Assembly (NCBI RefSeq): GCF_026914185.1
Contig: NC_070565.1
Coordinates: forward strand, 1,488,001 to 1,552,000
Direction: 5' to 3'
DNA length: 64,000 bases
Source of the DNA: Puccinia triticina
Lineage: Eukaryota > Basidiomycota > Pucciniomycetes > Pucciniales > Pucciniaceae
The notes beneath the pieces are model-generated. The model made no database searches. It was given only the letters and a program-made list of their open reading frames with translations, and was not told the origin of the DNA. Made by a program: the position numbers and the translations under genes. Below are positions 23,701-36,044 of the stretch, in pieces; positions within the stretch are counted from its first letter, which is position 1, and the number at the start of each line of letters is the position of its first letter.

Positions 23701-24660
23701 TAAGTTTAACATGATGATAACAAGAAATACACAAAGGAAAATAAAATTACCTAAAGGCAAGAGACAACGAGAGTTTGGTGGACAATGAGAAGAAAGGACA
23801 TCACAGGACACGAAAGAGGAAAGAAGCAGAACTGAAAAGAACGAATGTCAATGTCGGTCAGTCGAGAAGGATCTTCTAAGATAAACATACTGGTCTATTG
23901 AGCTACTTGAGGCAGATCGTCTTGATGGTTGGCGGCTTGTTGATAGGAAGGGAAAGAGACTTTGCAAATAGATTACTTGAGGAAGTTGATGGAAAAGAGT
24001 CTTCTGAAGATTGAGAGTGGAGCGAATGAGAAAAGGAGATCAAAAGATGATGATATCAATAATGGAGGAACAGCTTAATATTGTAATGATGTGATAAATG
24101 AAATAAAAGCTATAAGGCAACAAATGTTGTTGCAGGTTCCCCCAAGGAAAAAGTCGAAGGTGTGAATAAGCGACAAGTTTATATATGAGAGATTCAAAGG
24201 TGGAGAGGATCAAGCGGAGTTCTTGCGGGAGCAAAACAAGAGTCATAGCGAAGGTTTGATTGAAATGATGTCATTTTGAAGGAACAAGATTTGAAGTATG
24301 AGGACCAAGCTTTGGAGTATGAGGTCAAGCTTTGGAGTACTAGAGGGATGAAGCACTAATATCAACAGGATTAGCCAATTCCTGGAAGATGAGACAAGGC
24401 AGGTCAGCACTAGGTCACTATTTCAGAACTCATCAACAGTCAACAGTCATAAATCAAAAGAGGCCCACGTGTCCAATAATATTCCTCAGACTCAGATAAT
24501 AGCAGGTGTTATTGAATACTGACACATGCTGTTTTAATTGAACATCTAACGCTTTCCTAATCAATTCCCGGTTTCTCTTGATGCCATCCCAGTGTGGGAG
24601 TTCTATGCCACACACAGTCAATATGATACGTATCTGATTGTACATTGTCCGTGACAATCC
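20769..24660 (-). pseudogene. CACTA-type (TNP2/Plavaka-like) transposase, interrupted and truncated
   Basis: Minus-strand transposase in many exons. From the 5' side: RIILTVCGIELPHWDGIKRN..IR and NTCYYLSLRNIIG (24657-24470), then an intrusion of about 790 bp. It resumes with NPIVHPHLQFYPHD..IRALYQSAKWRE (about 23670-23590), PITLIGSPDSYILVPIFFY, ADNRVIRHVPITLYLDD..GNQSKQWNKH, PLAFLADSPMAAEI..NPGQANNPCRMCHL and DTPVEILHVVLLGCVKYL. KPKIHMLLHLPQSIRRFGPP..FATEKFESYNG and IHSNRQTPSHDLA follow, and the C-terminus has CLNVQHNCFDGGC (about 21040). These are hallmarks of fungal CACTA transposases. The N-terminal zinc-finger region is missing, cut near 24660. Confidence 0.8.
23677..24468. other. Intrusion of about 790 bp inside the CACTA transposase
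   Basis: The transposase frame stops after NIIGH and resumes with FTNPIVHP about 790 bp away. The intervening DNA is purine-rich and has no coding capacity. It is far longer than the other introns here. Only GTG is common to both edges, so the class of the inserted element is undetermined. Confidence 0.5.
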
Positions 24661-24987
24661 AAGTATATTAAAGTCTCAGGTTTGTAGAAAAAAAATTCAA
24701 GGGTTTCCCCTACAACCTGCCAAAATACAAAAGAAAAAGTCAGAGGTTTTCCCTCCTACAAAACATGGAAGACCAAGGCCGCACAGGCCACCTGAACAAA
24801 CAAAGTACAAAAAAAAACCCGCAAAAAATTAACCAATTACATACAAAATGCGCACACAAGCCCCAAAAAACCCCACACCCTGCCACCCAGTGCAGCAAGC
24901 TGACGCACCGTGGCCCAACGCCCATCCCTGTCTAGCAGGGTTAAAAAGCGTTGGGAGGAGGACCCCCAGCCCAAAAGCACAGGGGGG
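24661..24987. other. Spacer left of the KDZ element
   Basis: A-rich then C-rich DNA without a supported gene. It ends in GGGGGG (24982-24987), repeated at the right edge of the KDZ element. Confidence 0.45.
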
Positions 24988-25223
24988 TGACCTATGTAAC
25001 CTCCGAACAGCCAGTGTTAGACTGGGCTCGCGCGTGCACGCGAACCCAGTCGTGGGCTGAGTATCCCCGCAAAATGTCTTGAATCCTGCTCGCTCTGAAA
25101 CCCGCTTCAATCCCGCGCGACTTTAAGTCCATCGTCCACCTGTCACCCCACACCGCGCCTACACTCCAAACCTGGCGCCTGAGCTCCAAATTACCTCTCT
25201 CCGCAAAAAAAACAAGTCATCAC
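24988..25223 (+). repeat. KDZ left terminal inverted repeat
   Basis: 236 bp, GC-rich. Contains an internal CGCGCGTGCACGCG palindrome and CCACACCGCGCCTACACTCC. Pairs with 33310-33546 over its whole length. Confidence 0.92.
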
Positions 25224-25517
25224 GTAAAGTTGCATGCAACGGCAAGGATCACCCACCGGTGTCCAATTATACGACTCATCTATCAGGGTCATCGCACTCC
25301 AATCACCCCGTTCCACACCGCACCAAAAATATATACTTGTTCCTCCTTTTGTATTGCCAAACTCTAGGTCTAGGCTTTATATCCTGAAACAAACAGATTA
25401 TTACCATTTTTGTTTTGTGATGCGCACATGTATTTGAATTATAAAATTTGTGATGATAACAAGCGGAAAAAAAACAGGGATAACGAAAAGAACAAAACTA
25501 ATAAGCTGGATTTATTA

Positions 25518-28500
25518 TTAAATTTCGCCAGGCTGGCCATCGTCTTCATCAGGCAATCTGTGTTCCGAGGGATTTGCGGTGTTGTTTGCTTCTTCATCCA
25601 GAGATTCTCCATCTGAGTCTTGATGATTGAGGACAGTTTCTTCTAATAGCAGATCCACACTATCTTCAATGAAGTCTTTCACAGTGCTTCGTTGGAGGAA
25701 TTGAACCAGTGCAAACCACTCATCGGGTAAGATGCTGCGATTCACAAAGCCTAGCAATAGGATTTTGTTAACTGACTGGTGCCACGATAGGAGCAAATTT
25801 TCGTGCTCCTTCTGGACGGATTCCAACTCATCGCCGACAATTTTCCTGCTTTGATAGGTCACCTCGCCAAATAAATTTTCCAAATTAGATTTGAGCTTCT
25901 CGTTAACGGTATCTGAGTGCAAGAAAGCTGTCATGTCAGACCAATCAACTGCCACGCCAAAAGCGACAGATCAAAGGCTTACTAAAAACACACTGATCAA
26001 TGCAAAGTTTCAGCTGATTGCAATGATGGATCCCCCAAGACAAACATCGTCGCAGCTCATTTGTCAGTTGTACCAGCTCCTCCTTTGCACGATCCAATCG
26101 CAAAACAGCGTGAATTCCAGATCGCACGGTAGGATTCACGGCCCAAGGTTCTTTGCAACATCGATCCATCGTTCCAAAAGGGGTCGTCAAGTGGAAGCTT
26201 GATGAAATCATCGTATCCAATAGCTTTGTTTTCGGGCCGACTCAGCTCATCAGGAGCGTGGTTTTTGAGATAATCTATTCGACGATCGCAAAATATCTTC
26301 AGGAACCTGGTTGCAGTCTTCTTGCGACGCGCAAGTGCGTCAAAAATCTTTTCTTTCAAGACTGTACCCAGCCGCTGACCACGAGACTTTGAATCGCGTA
26401 GCGGTTGCGTCTCCCCTTGAATCTGTACGGCACATTTGTAGAGAGCAGTTTTCGCGCTCCAAAGCAAGGCCAGCCTCCTTTCTTTTTCAGATAAGATGAG
26501 AAAAAGGATAAATCATTAAAATAACATAATTTTGAGGAATGTGGTCACTAACGATTCCGATCAATTCCTGGCTCGGCTGAGAAAAACGACCCCAGGTTTT
26601 CCGCTTCTTTGTCTTGCTGTTTCCTCAATTCTCGTATTTGCTCCAAAGTTTTCAGTGCGTGCTCTGCTTCCGCGTTGGGTGGAGGATTTTCCAAGTGAGC
26701 AACAAGTGATTTGCTTGAAAAAGTTCTTTCAGTCAGTGTGCCACTCAATACGTAACAAGACCGAGTCAAAACAATGTACGCTAAGCTTTTGAGGGCTTCT
26801 CCTCTTTCAAAAAACTGTGCTTGTTCCTCTAATTGAGCTCGTTCGTTCTGGCTTCTATTGAGTTCAAAGAGTCTCTGGTTTTGCCATTGAGCCCGAAAAA
26901 AATCTACAGTAAAGTATTCTACGGAGTCATGGGGATTTTTTTCACACAACAGCTTTTGGATAACGCCCTCGGATTCCATCTTAGTAGCAATTGCATGAGT
27001 AAATTTCCTTTTCAATACCAGTACTGGTGAAAAAATAACACAAAATAAGTAGATAATACATAGAACAATAGGATGAGATTTCAAATCAGAACCCACAAAG
27101 ATTTTCTATTCCCCGCATATTGCGGAAAAAAGTCCGGTGGCTGAGAGAACCACAACGACGATTCCTTGTTACGTGACGGAGGGGACCTACAAGAGGGGAG
27201 TAGTCGGACCAAAGACGCTCCAAGCCCTCGCCATCAGTCAAACCCCACCCTTCATTATACCGTGGGTTAAATTCTAGCTGACATGGCCAATCATGAACGT
27301 ATGAGTGAAAAACTGCTGTTGCAAAGGACATTCGCGGTAGTTGATTGCTGAGGAGACCACGGGCTTTAAAAAATTTCTCAAGTGTGCACCCAATATTGTA
27401 TAGTACACCGAGTTGAACGTTTGGATTGATATCATCGAAAAGCTGTTTTAATATAGACATCGGTAGACCACGTCCTTCCCCTGTTTTGTGAATATTGCAG
27501 AATAAGATGACTGAGTCGTGACGGCAGCAGCATCCAAAAAGCCCAGTATCGTCACAACCTTTCCAAGAGCTCGCGTTTCGACGGTCATCGGCGGCTTTGT
27601 GCTGTTGTGTGCAGTTGTCTTTCTAAATAGATGAAGATCGTGGCAAATGTGTTAGTTACAACCAGTGGACTACACAAGCTGGATGGAAAAGCATACCGCT
27701 TTTTGAGATACTCGCTTAGCAATCTCAGCTTCACGTATCTCAACATTAGAAGTTTCAATATCTTCAGGAGGAATAAAAAAAGTTTGATTTTTGATTTCAA
27801 CATAGTTCTTGGAGGCACGTTCGTGGTGACGGTGCTGGAAATTGCCATTGAGGCATATGAAAACTTTGTTTGTATCAGATGACTGAGTCGAAACATTATT
27901 GTTATTGTTTGGCCGGGCTGAATCATCCTCTGAGGTTACCGCATCATTGACAGGAAGCGTAACACCAAAACAAGCCGGACAAGATCGCTGCGCCAATATA
28001 TCTTGCTTGTTGGTTGATGTGACGGTGTGAACTAGATTGCGCTGCATGCTCTTCAGATTACGGTACACATCAATTGATGCTGCTAAGTTTCGTCGGAGCT
28101 CTCGGGGCTATAAAATGTCAGACAGGATGAAACTTAGAGGAACAAACCATGAAAAGAGTAAATTGTTTACCTTGGATGATGTCTTGACAGAAAGTCTCAT
28201 TGAAATGGATTCATTCCATCGTTGTAAAGCCTTACAAAAGGAAGTTGTGTGCACATTACAGAAGTTCCAGAGCAAGTCGTAAAAATTGAGTAGCCGAACG
28301 GAGAAAGCTGTCTGAGGGAAAATGGGAGTCAATGATAAATATCCATTTGCAAGTAAACGGACTGGATCTGGGGTGCAAGAGCAGAACACAAATTTTGCCC
28401 GTTTTTGGCCTAAAAACACAACCACACAATCAGCTGAGAGGCAATAGGAAATTTCTCCAGATAATAATTCCCTACCCATTAAGTCAATCAGGTCCACATC

Positions 28501-28998
28501 GCGAGGCTTGTACTGATCTGGCGTGCAGTTACAAACAAGCGATGAAAAATTGTCAAACGCGCATGGAAGCGTCCAATTTGAGGTCTGTTTCTTCAAGTAG
28601 AGATACACAGGGAACAAAGCTCCCATTAAATCAATCTAATTACGATTTTTTTGCTGCTGAATGAGCTGTTGGTGAAGGGATTGAATACGAGCGAGGGAAG
28701 CGGCTTCTTCTTCATTCATGATCACATCATTATCTTCCCAGGGTGAGTTCTCGCTGAATCCTAGTGGGTTTTGGTCATCTGTTTCTTGTTCAACTTCGGG
28801 GTGAGATGCTGATTCCTCTACGTTTTGATCTTGATTGGTTGCGCCATTAATTTTTCGACTGGGACGGTTGCTGACCTCTGCCTTGACTCTTTTCAGACAA
28901 TCAAGTCGAGTTTTTCTTTGCGCGCGTGTTTCGGTTACTGGGAGTTGAGAGCGGTAATGAAACTTGTAAAAATCAGTTCGGGTCTTTCTGGGCGGCAT
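25518..28998 (-). CDS. KDZ-family transposase (multi-exon)
   Basis: Putative DNA transposase of the Kyakuja-Dileera-Zisupton group. The start ATG is at 28996-28998 (MPPRKTRTDFYKFHYRSQ). An acidic/Gln-rich N-terminus follows. A Cys cluster resembling CxC1 domains comes next (VCNCTPDQYKP near 28530, FCSCTPD.VRLLANGYLSL near 28390, then TAFSVRLLNFYDLLWNFCNVHTTSF). Further on are SCPACFGV with ICLNGNFQHRHH (about 27980-27830), the core LGVLYNIGCTLEKFF (about 27400), and the hallmark NPRYNEGWGLTDGEGLERLWS (about 27260-27200). A long helical region leads to an acidic C-terminus ending at a TAA at 25518-25520. Introns are short GT-AG. I did not find an obvious disabling stop, but every junction was not checked. 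It lies between the TIRs with one partner gene 2.5 kb upstream. Confidence 0.85.
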
Positions 28999-31469
28999 TC
29001 GGAGATTGTTCAGCTCAGGAGTTGATTGAAGTTTTGGATGGATAAGCGATGAAGATGAGGTTTCAAGAAAAGCAGGTCGAGACGTATGTTCCGGGACAAT
29101 TACATGAAAGCACCAAGAAGCACTAAATTTTCAACGGTGCATACCCTGCCGCTGCAAACTTGATAGGACAAGACCTTAGATTCTACACACCTGGTTTTCA
29201 CGTACACACTATGGAAAATAACTTCATTTTTTATGTTATAATATTGTACCTTCAAATTGATTCACTTTCTTGTGACTTGACCTCTCCAAAACACATATTT
29301 ACGAGTATTAGTGGTAGTTTATCCCAGTCCAACCCCAATAAAATAACTCTGTGTATCTACACATGGGCTTCATGAAGTAGTTTTGAAACACTATTTGGAG
29401 ATAATTTATATCAGGATGTATGTTTAAACTGGTTTGTCTGATGGATGTGTACATGTGTCTTTGGAAAACTTTACACGCATCCAGTATTCAGGAAATCTTT
29501 ATTTCAGGTATAATCAATGCTTTTTCTTGGTTCCGAAGCATGGGAATTGATTGCATAAGGATTATAGACAAATTATAGCTGCTTTGGAACAATTACTCCA
29601 GCTTGGTAACCCATACCAATATATATGTGCCCATGGAAATATCTGTGCTTTTCCAATGTTCACAATTTCCAGTAGCCAATTGTTATTTCACTTATGCTCA
29701 ACAATTTTTCTTTATTCCAAACATTCCAAAACAAAATATCTTTGTGCAAAAAGTTTATGGAAATTCATATACAATTTGGAGACATCAATCTAGCTATGGT
29801 AGGCTGACAACAACATGGGCCAACTGATGTATGTATGTGTGTTTTGGAAAACTCAAATTCCAGGAGTCAATCATTATTCCAGTTATACTCAATGATTCTT
29901 CTGAATTCAAAAGCATAGCAAATTTTCTCACCAGTTTTATGGGGAGATGATCAATTATGTACCATCAAGCTAGCTGGGGTATACAAGAACCAACCCCAAG
30001 ATGTGGCCTAGCAAGCACTGGAACCCTTTCTTGACACAGATTAACAATGATCATAGCTAATTTGGTTTCTGGTAGAGTAATCTCACAAAAATTGTATCAG
30101 ATTGAATACATATTGGCATACAAAGTATACAAAAATAAAATTTCAAATAATGACTCCAATTAATTCCTTTTTTAGCATAAAAGCTTGTATTATATTGAGC
30201 TGGGAGAAATTGCTACTAATACTCGTAAATCTGTGTTGTGGAGGAGGGAGTCAAGTTAAAAAAATACTATCAACATGAAGATACAAAATTTTACAAGATG
30301 AACCTATTTTAAGTAGTGAACCTATTTTAAGTAGTGTCTATTCAACAAAGAAGCAATGTAGCATTGGATACCTGTCATATATATTGCGTCCAGGGCAAAT
30401 ACTATCAAAAATGATAACTCTGGTTTCTGAAGGAGAAATTTGATGAGAATTTTATCAAAACCAAGATATGTCCCTAGTTCTCATTTCTATATGTTTTGAA
30501 TAGGTTTGACTTGTAAATTCCATGATATAATATTGGATCTTCTGTGGTATGGTGTTTATATTACTAATAATTATAATTCTGGATTCCAACATGAGTCATT
30601 GTCACCAGTTTTTGCCATCTGTGTGTGCTAGTGCACATCTGGTAATTCACAGCTAATGAAGAACAGGTTAGCTGTTAGTATAATTAAATTTTATGTTAGT
30701 ATAGTAGGCTTCCAGTTCAATATTGGAAATATATAGTATTTACTATTAAGAATTATAATTTGGGTTTATGAAAGTGTAAATTTGTGAAAGTGCTTTGGAA
30801 ATTTACATATCTTGAAATAATTGTGTTTCTTTTCAGAGTGTTCAGATTATTAAAGTTGAGGCCTCTGGTGTTCAGGCCATATTTATCATCACTTTGGCAA
30901 ACATCATTGCTTCCCCTTGTATTCAAATTTATTCTTACATCACTCATAATGCAAATTCATTCCTTTCTGGCTAATAATGTGCAAAAATACATGGCCAGAC
31001 CATTACATCCCAATATTTATTTTGAGTTGATTGCATTCAAGGGAAACATAAACTAAATAACGTGGATTTGTGCATAACATTAATCCAATTTGATAGGCAG
31101 ACAGTTTTACCATAAGGGAAATGGTGACAGAGCAACTTGCATATTTATTTGACTTTGAAGGATGTATATTTGGTAATAATAGTAGGTTGAAGAAATAGAA
31201 TTGTATTGGAAAGTACTTATTTTGAATAAGGCAGATTGCAAACCTTGGAATGAAGCATCTCCAAGTCAAGCATTTGTCTATGTATCCGCAGTTGTTGGTA
31301 GTTCAGCCTTTGATGGAAAAGCTGATATCAATCAATGACTTGCAATTTCAAGTTTGTTATTGGCCTAGTTTAATGTTCATTATATAAGTTTAACATTGTT
31401 GACATTGTTTCTCTACACAAGGGAAGGTGAACTACTTTCCACACAGAGAAATCAAAACAAAACTTCTTT
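28999..31469. other. Non-coding interior of the KDZ element
   Basis: About 2.5 kb of AT-rich DNA upstream of the transposase and downstream of the second gene. No domain-bearing ORF on either strand. It must hold the transposase promoter and the terminator of the partner gene. CCAATT/AATTCC words recur without a clear unit. Confidence 0.5.
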
Positions 31470-33154
31470 TACTCATTGTCATCTTCGCCATACACTTCTT
31501 CATCATCTCCTTTGTCTTCAGTGTTTCCTGCTTGATCCTCACCATCATTTCCATCCTCCTCTTCCTCATTGATTTCAGAGGCCTTGCGCTTCTTTCTGCC
31601 AGTTCGTTTGGGAGGTGTGTTGAATCAATGTTTTGCTAAAGTTATCCAGTTGTTTTTTAGGCCACGCAGGACCAACCAGGTCACCTTGATAGGCATATTC
31701 TTGATTGGAACATTAAGAAGATGTTCTGATGTGAGGCCAACAGTGTTTTCTTTCACAACAAGTTTGCGGTCAAAGTTGGCAAGTTGAAAAGCGGTATCGG
31801 TTCCTGGCCAACAGCGTGTATCTTTCTTCTTGCTGCTAGTCTGAACCTCCTCTAAAGAAAAGAATGAAACACTTAATCAAACAGACTTTGGAAGTCTTAA
31901 CAATCTGCACGTAAGAGAACACTTACCGTATATTTCACAGAGCTTGCAACAGATGTATTTGTGGTTGAGCGCTAAGCTACCTAAATCGTGCCAGTAAATG
32001 ATCAAAATGGGTTCTGAGACGTTAAACAGAGTTAAAAGAAAATTCAGAGCATAAAACAGACCCTGGCAAACATCCTGATTCTCAAAAGCCAACCGGTTGA
32101 GTTTTGTTTTCTTGCTTCGGGGCTGACTGGCAACCTGAAGAGCCAATCCAGAAGCAAGAGGCCTAGCATGTTTCTTCTGTTTCTTTTTTATATTCTTCTT
32201 CTGTCCAGCTGTCCAGATCGCAAACTCACGCATTGGATCACCTTCATCAATAAGACCTTTCAGAAAATCGTCACCGTGTATGCTTCCGCCTTGGAAGAAA
32301 AACGGATTCTGATGATCTTGCCCAGCAAGGACAAGGAATCCCTCCATACCAAACAAGTCGCTGAACTCCTTCAGCTAATCAGAGGAAAAAGAATTGATTT
32401 TGAGTTTTTCTCAAGGATAGATGCTGAATTGAGACTCACTTGCTGCTGGACCCCTTGGGCCCAAGACCTAGTCTCCGCTCGAAGTTTCTCACTTGATTTG
32501 AATATCTTATTGAAAATCCCTCGCTCGGCGGCGTCTGAAGTGTTGGTCGCATCTGCTTGGCTGTTGGTTTCTCGGCTCTCTTTTGGGTTGTTTGTACTTG
32601 CAGCCTGCTTGTACAACTTGGAGACTTCTTTGTTCCGCTGGCCAATATTATTCTCGGCTGGAAAAGATGCAAAACCGAGTCTATGTGAACTGAAAAACAG
32701 AAAATCATGGAAGTATTGGATTGTGCTTACTGTTGTGTAAAGCCTCCTGCGCATCTGGGTTGTTTTTCCGGAAACTATCCCAACAGCTTTCCTGTTGACA
32801 GGTGCGGTGCTGACCAAGGTACTTGGTTAATAATGCGAACGGCCGGCTGTACTTGAGCAAAAGCAAATGCTGTTTTTTCTGATATTCAAAGTAGAGATTT
32901 TCGGCCTCGGTTTTGATTGCTTGGTTGAGTTTTTTGTACTTTATGTGAGTGTGTTGGAGTTCGCAGAGCTCTCGCAAGGTTTTCTTTTTGTATTTTTCCA
33001 TTTCTTTGTCGGGTGTCAAGGCCTCCTGAGTTTTTGTAACAGCTGGGTTGTTCAACGCGGAGCCAATAGTAGCTGGACTGATTGGGGGGGACTGAAGCGA
33101 AGGGCGAAGAGATGGGTCAACAAAGTCGTCAGAATTATCCGGCAGCGCAGTCAA
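31470..33154 (-). CDS. KDZ element second gene, function unknown
   Basis: Minus-strand gene in four or more exons. The N-terminal exon (from about 33154) has a charged region KYKKKTLRELCELQHTHIKY, likely coiled coil, and ends QESCWDSFRKNNPDAQEALH. The next exons carry SEVSKLYKQAA..., then FGMEGFLVLAGQDHQNPFFF, DPMREFAIWTAGQKKN and DTRCWPGTDTAFQLANFDRK, followed by LTSEHLLNVPIKNMPIKVTW. The acidic C-terminus (PPKRTGRKKRKASEINEEEE) ends at a TAA at 31470-31472. No ATG lies in the first exon frame, which begins after a TGA; an ATG at about 33247 in another frame could be the true start after an intron or frameshift. No enzymatic motif is recognised. It is co-located with the transposase in one orientation. 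Confidence 0.65.
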
Positions 33155-33309
33155 GAGTGTTTTTCAAGGAGCGTTCATGGTAGGGTTGGGTGGGATTTGA
33201 GAGGGCCTGGAGGTTATACGCGCAAGGAAGGGATGATTTGATTCCATTTTTGAGCCTAGTTGATGATCCTGAATGATGAGCCGTACGAGAAGTTACGACG
33301 TGATCTTGA

Positions 33310-33546
33310 GTGATGACTTTGCTTTTTTTGCAGAGAGAGGTTTGGAGCTCAGGCGCCAGGTTTGGAGTGTAGGCGCGGTGTGGGGTGACAGGTGGACGAT
33401 GGACTTGTAAAAGTCGCGCGGGATTGAAGCGGGTTTCAGAGCAAGCAGGATTCAAGACATTTTGCGGGGATACTCAGCCCACAACTGAGTTCGCGTGCAC
33501 GCGCGAGCCCAGTCTAACACTGGCTGTTCGGAGGTTACATAGGTCA
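33310..33546 (-). repeat. KDZ right terminal inverted repeat
   Basis: Inverted partner of 24988-25223, with a few substitutions and a 3-4-bp indel in the GCGCGACTTT stretch. Confidence 0.92.
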
Positions 33547-34025
33547 GGGGGGTCCCCGAATATGCCCCGCCAGACTGCGCAATTGCAACAGCGGACAGGG
33601 GTGAGGTGACTCTTGAGCTGGAATTACAGCTTTTGAGTCGCCTGAGGAAATACCACTCACCACCGCCCTCTTCTTATAGTCAATCCCGCCCCCCCAGACA
33701 CCACCCAAGGCCTACTACCTCCCCCACACTCCAGCCACGGGACGAGCTTAACAAAGCCTCTCCGAGGAGGCGCGGAGCGTCTCCAAAGGAGAGGCTTACC
33801 TCTAAAGTCACACCGTTGGCCCTACAGACTCGAGAATTTCTGGCCAAAAAACACATATTTTATTTTCAAAATGTTTTTAAAAATGTAGTTCTTATTTAAA
33901 AAAAAAATCTGAGTAGACAGGCTTGTAGCCTGCAATCTCAGCTTCCATTTTACAGTTTTTTACCTAGCTGACACACATAATTACTAGCCCACTCCACCTA
34001 CTGTGAAGTGGTCCTGGAGAGGTGA
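33547..34025. other. Spacer with a GC-rich hairpin
   Basis: No supported gene. A hairpin with arms AGCCTCTCC and GGAGAGGCT encloses a loop of GGAGGCGCGGAGCGTCTCC type (33755-33796). It ends in GGTGA (34021-34025), the target duplication of the small LTR element. Confidence 0.5.
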
Positions 34026-34343
34026 TGTAAGGGTCCGGTGGACCCTCACTGGAGACGAGGAGGAAAGGGCGAGTTGGGACGAGGCCGGAGCCTTTGGAGC
34101 TTTCTAGTTCCAACGTATACTGGATTTCAGGGGGCTAGCCAGTAGAGAGAAGGGTCCAAGATCTCTGTAAGTACAACTAGAGGAAAGAGAGAGAGGAAAA
34201 GGAGAAAGGCTTACCTAGCCAGTAGAGAGAAGGGTCCAAGATCTCTACTGGTCTAGGAGAGAAGAGAGGCAAGAATAAGTACAAGGAGCTTATGTAATCA
34301 TGTGATAGGCCTTGTGAAACCACACTGAAGGTGGGGGTTTACA
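34026..34343. repeat. Left LTR of the small LTR element
   Basis: TG...CA ends. It contains an internal 32-bp duplication whose unit begins CTAGCCAGTAGAGAGAAGGG. A TATATAAAAAA word lies just outside at about 34353, in the internal region. Confidence 0.85.
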
Positions 34344-35559
34344 GTCTCCCCTCCTATATAAAAAAGGAAGAAAGAAAAGCAGGGCGGAAGATATAGTGAA
34401 AAGGAAAGAATGTGGGTCGTGGAAGTCATGAAGGAAGTGGAAAAAAAAAAAAGCTCGTAGATGATCTGCTTGTGGGCCATATCCAATGTCTTCAACTTGT
34501 TTTCTTACAGATTCCGTATTACATCTTCAATTCCACATTGCATAAGTTACCAACCACCCAACTTGAAGGATCGTCCGTCCGCAAAGGATTTGTCCAGGGG
34601 TCAATACCCAAGGACCGAGAATCGTTTGTCGAATCGTCGGGACATCCATGTCCTCCGCAAAGGATTTGTCCAGGGGTCAATACCCAAGAACCAAGAATCG
34701 TTTGTCGAATCGAAGGGACATCCAAGTTGAGGTTTGATGAAAGATGTTGTGTGGAGAAAGCTGATATAAGGAGTGCAAGAGTGCAAGGCTTGAGGAATGG
34801 ATAGTGGCATCAGATGAGCCATTTAAAAGGGGGTCTGAGGTCATTTGAGGGGTCTCAAGAGTCGTCAAGGAGGGCAAAAAGGCGTCAGGGAGGACAGGGG
34901 GTCGTCCCAGTCTTCGGAGGCGGGCCTAGGAAGTCGTTGGGTCGTCTGTGTAGCGCGGCGAGCGGGGGCAGCTGCGAGCAAGGGTAGTAGGGGCAAGCGA
35001 GGCGCGTAACTAGCTCGGCAGTGACACCGAGTGAGAAGCTGACAATGTGGCCGAGATCACGGAGGAGCGGCAAGTGAGGAGGCAGTGGCGTGTGCGTTTG
35101 AGCTTGCAGGCAGTCCTGTTGGTTCCCAGGCCGCTCGAAGGCTGGCGGGCGAGCAGAGCGGGGTTTGCGGGCCGGTGGCGTTCAAGCTGAGGGGCCGGCG
35201 ACCTGTATGTTGTTGGGTCTTTCGGAGGGCAGAGAGGGTAGGATGATGTCAAGTGGGCAAGTAATCTGGACCGTCCGGTCCGTCGTGTTTGACAAGAGGG
35301 AAGCGGGGGTGTGGAGTGGCCGCGCAATCAATCGTTTGTCCGGTCCTTCGGCGTCAAAAAGGAAAAGGGCGGGCTGGCAACGGCGGCGGCGAAGGCGAGG
35401 AAAGTGGGAGTGACCACAAGCCAATGAAGGCTGGGTAGGGAGTTCGTCAGAAGTCCAAGGCGGCCCTCGGCGGGTCCAGGAAGCCATAGGTGGGTCCTAG
35501 AGGTCGTCGGCGAGGCATGAAGTCGTCAGGGAGGAGAGGGAGGCGTTGAAGAGGGAAGA

Positions 35560-35960
35560 AAGTCGTCAATCCCAGGCGCTTCCGTCTGAAGCAGTCGAGT
35601 AAAAGAATCCAAAAGATCGAGTCAAGTCCGGACGCTTCCGTCTGAAGTGTTGCGGAGGATGGGTCTTTGATCCCAGAAGCTTCCGTCTGAAGCATCCGGG
35701 CGCTTCCGTTTGAAGCGTTCGAGGGGGGAGAACCTTTCTAGCTTGTCGATCCCAGGCGCTTCCGTCTGAAGCGTTCGAGAGCAAAAAGGAGGGAAGAGAA
35801 AAAAAAAATCACGAGTCGAGTCGATTGCTTCCGTTTGAAGTGTTTGAGTAAAAAAAAAAGGACCAGTCGAGTGAGCCGAAGTGCTCAAGGATAACGAAGT
35901 CGAGGAGCCGAATTGCTCAGAGATACGAGGTGGAGGAGCCGAAGTGCTCAGAGATGATCC
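35560..35960. repeat. Short palindromic and tandem repeats in the LTR element interior
   Basis: About six copies of GCTTCCGT(C/T)TGAAG(C/T) between 35576 and 35840, each an imperfect palindrome. They are followed by three copies of GAGCCGAA(G/T)TGCTCA(G/A) up to about 35957. No coding sense is apparent. Confidence 0.7.
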
Positions 35961-36044
35961 ATCACGAAAGGACCAGGTGATTTTGAGGAAGGGAGGAAGT
36001 CCGTCGAATGGACCCCAGGGTGCGTTGGGAATAGAAAAAAAAAG

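Larger units (their letters stand above)
24988..33546 (-). mobile_element. KDZ-superfamily DNA transposon, complete (8,559 bp)
   Basis: Near-identical inverted repeats of about 236 bp (24988-25223 and 33310-33546) begin TGACCTATGTAACCTCCGAA. Both sides are followed by GGGGGG (24982-24987 and 33547-33552), a possible 6-bp duplication. Two minus-strand multi-exon genes lie inside: a KDZ transposase (25518-28998) and a second conserved-looking gene (31470-33154). The arms differ by only a handful of substitutions and small indels, so the insertion seems fairly recent. Confidence 0.88.

Noticed and set aside
28332..28664. 110-codon plus-strand ORF in the KDZ transposase
   Set aside because: Antisense to exons with clear KDZ Cys-cluster motifs.
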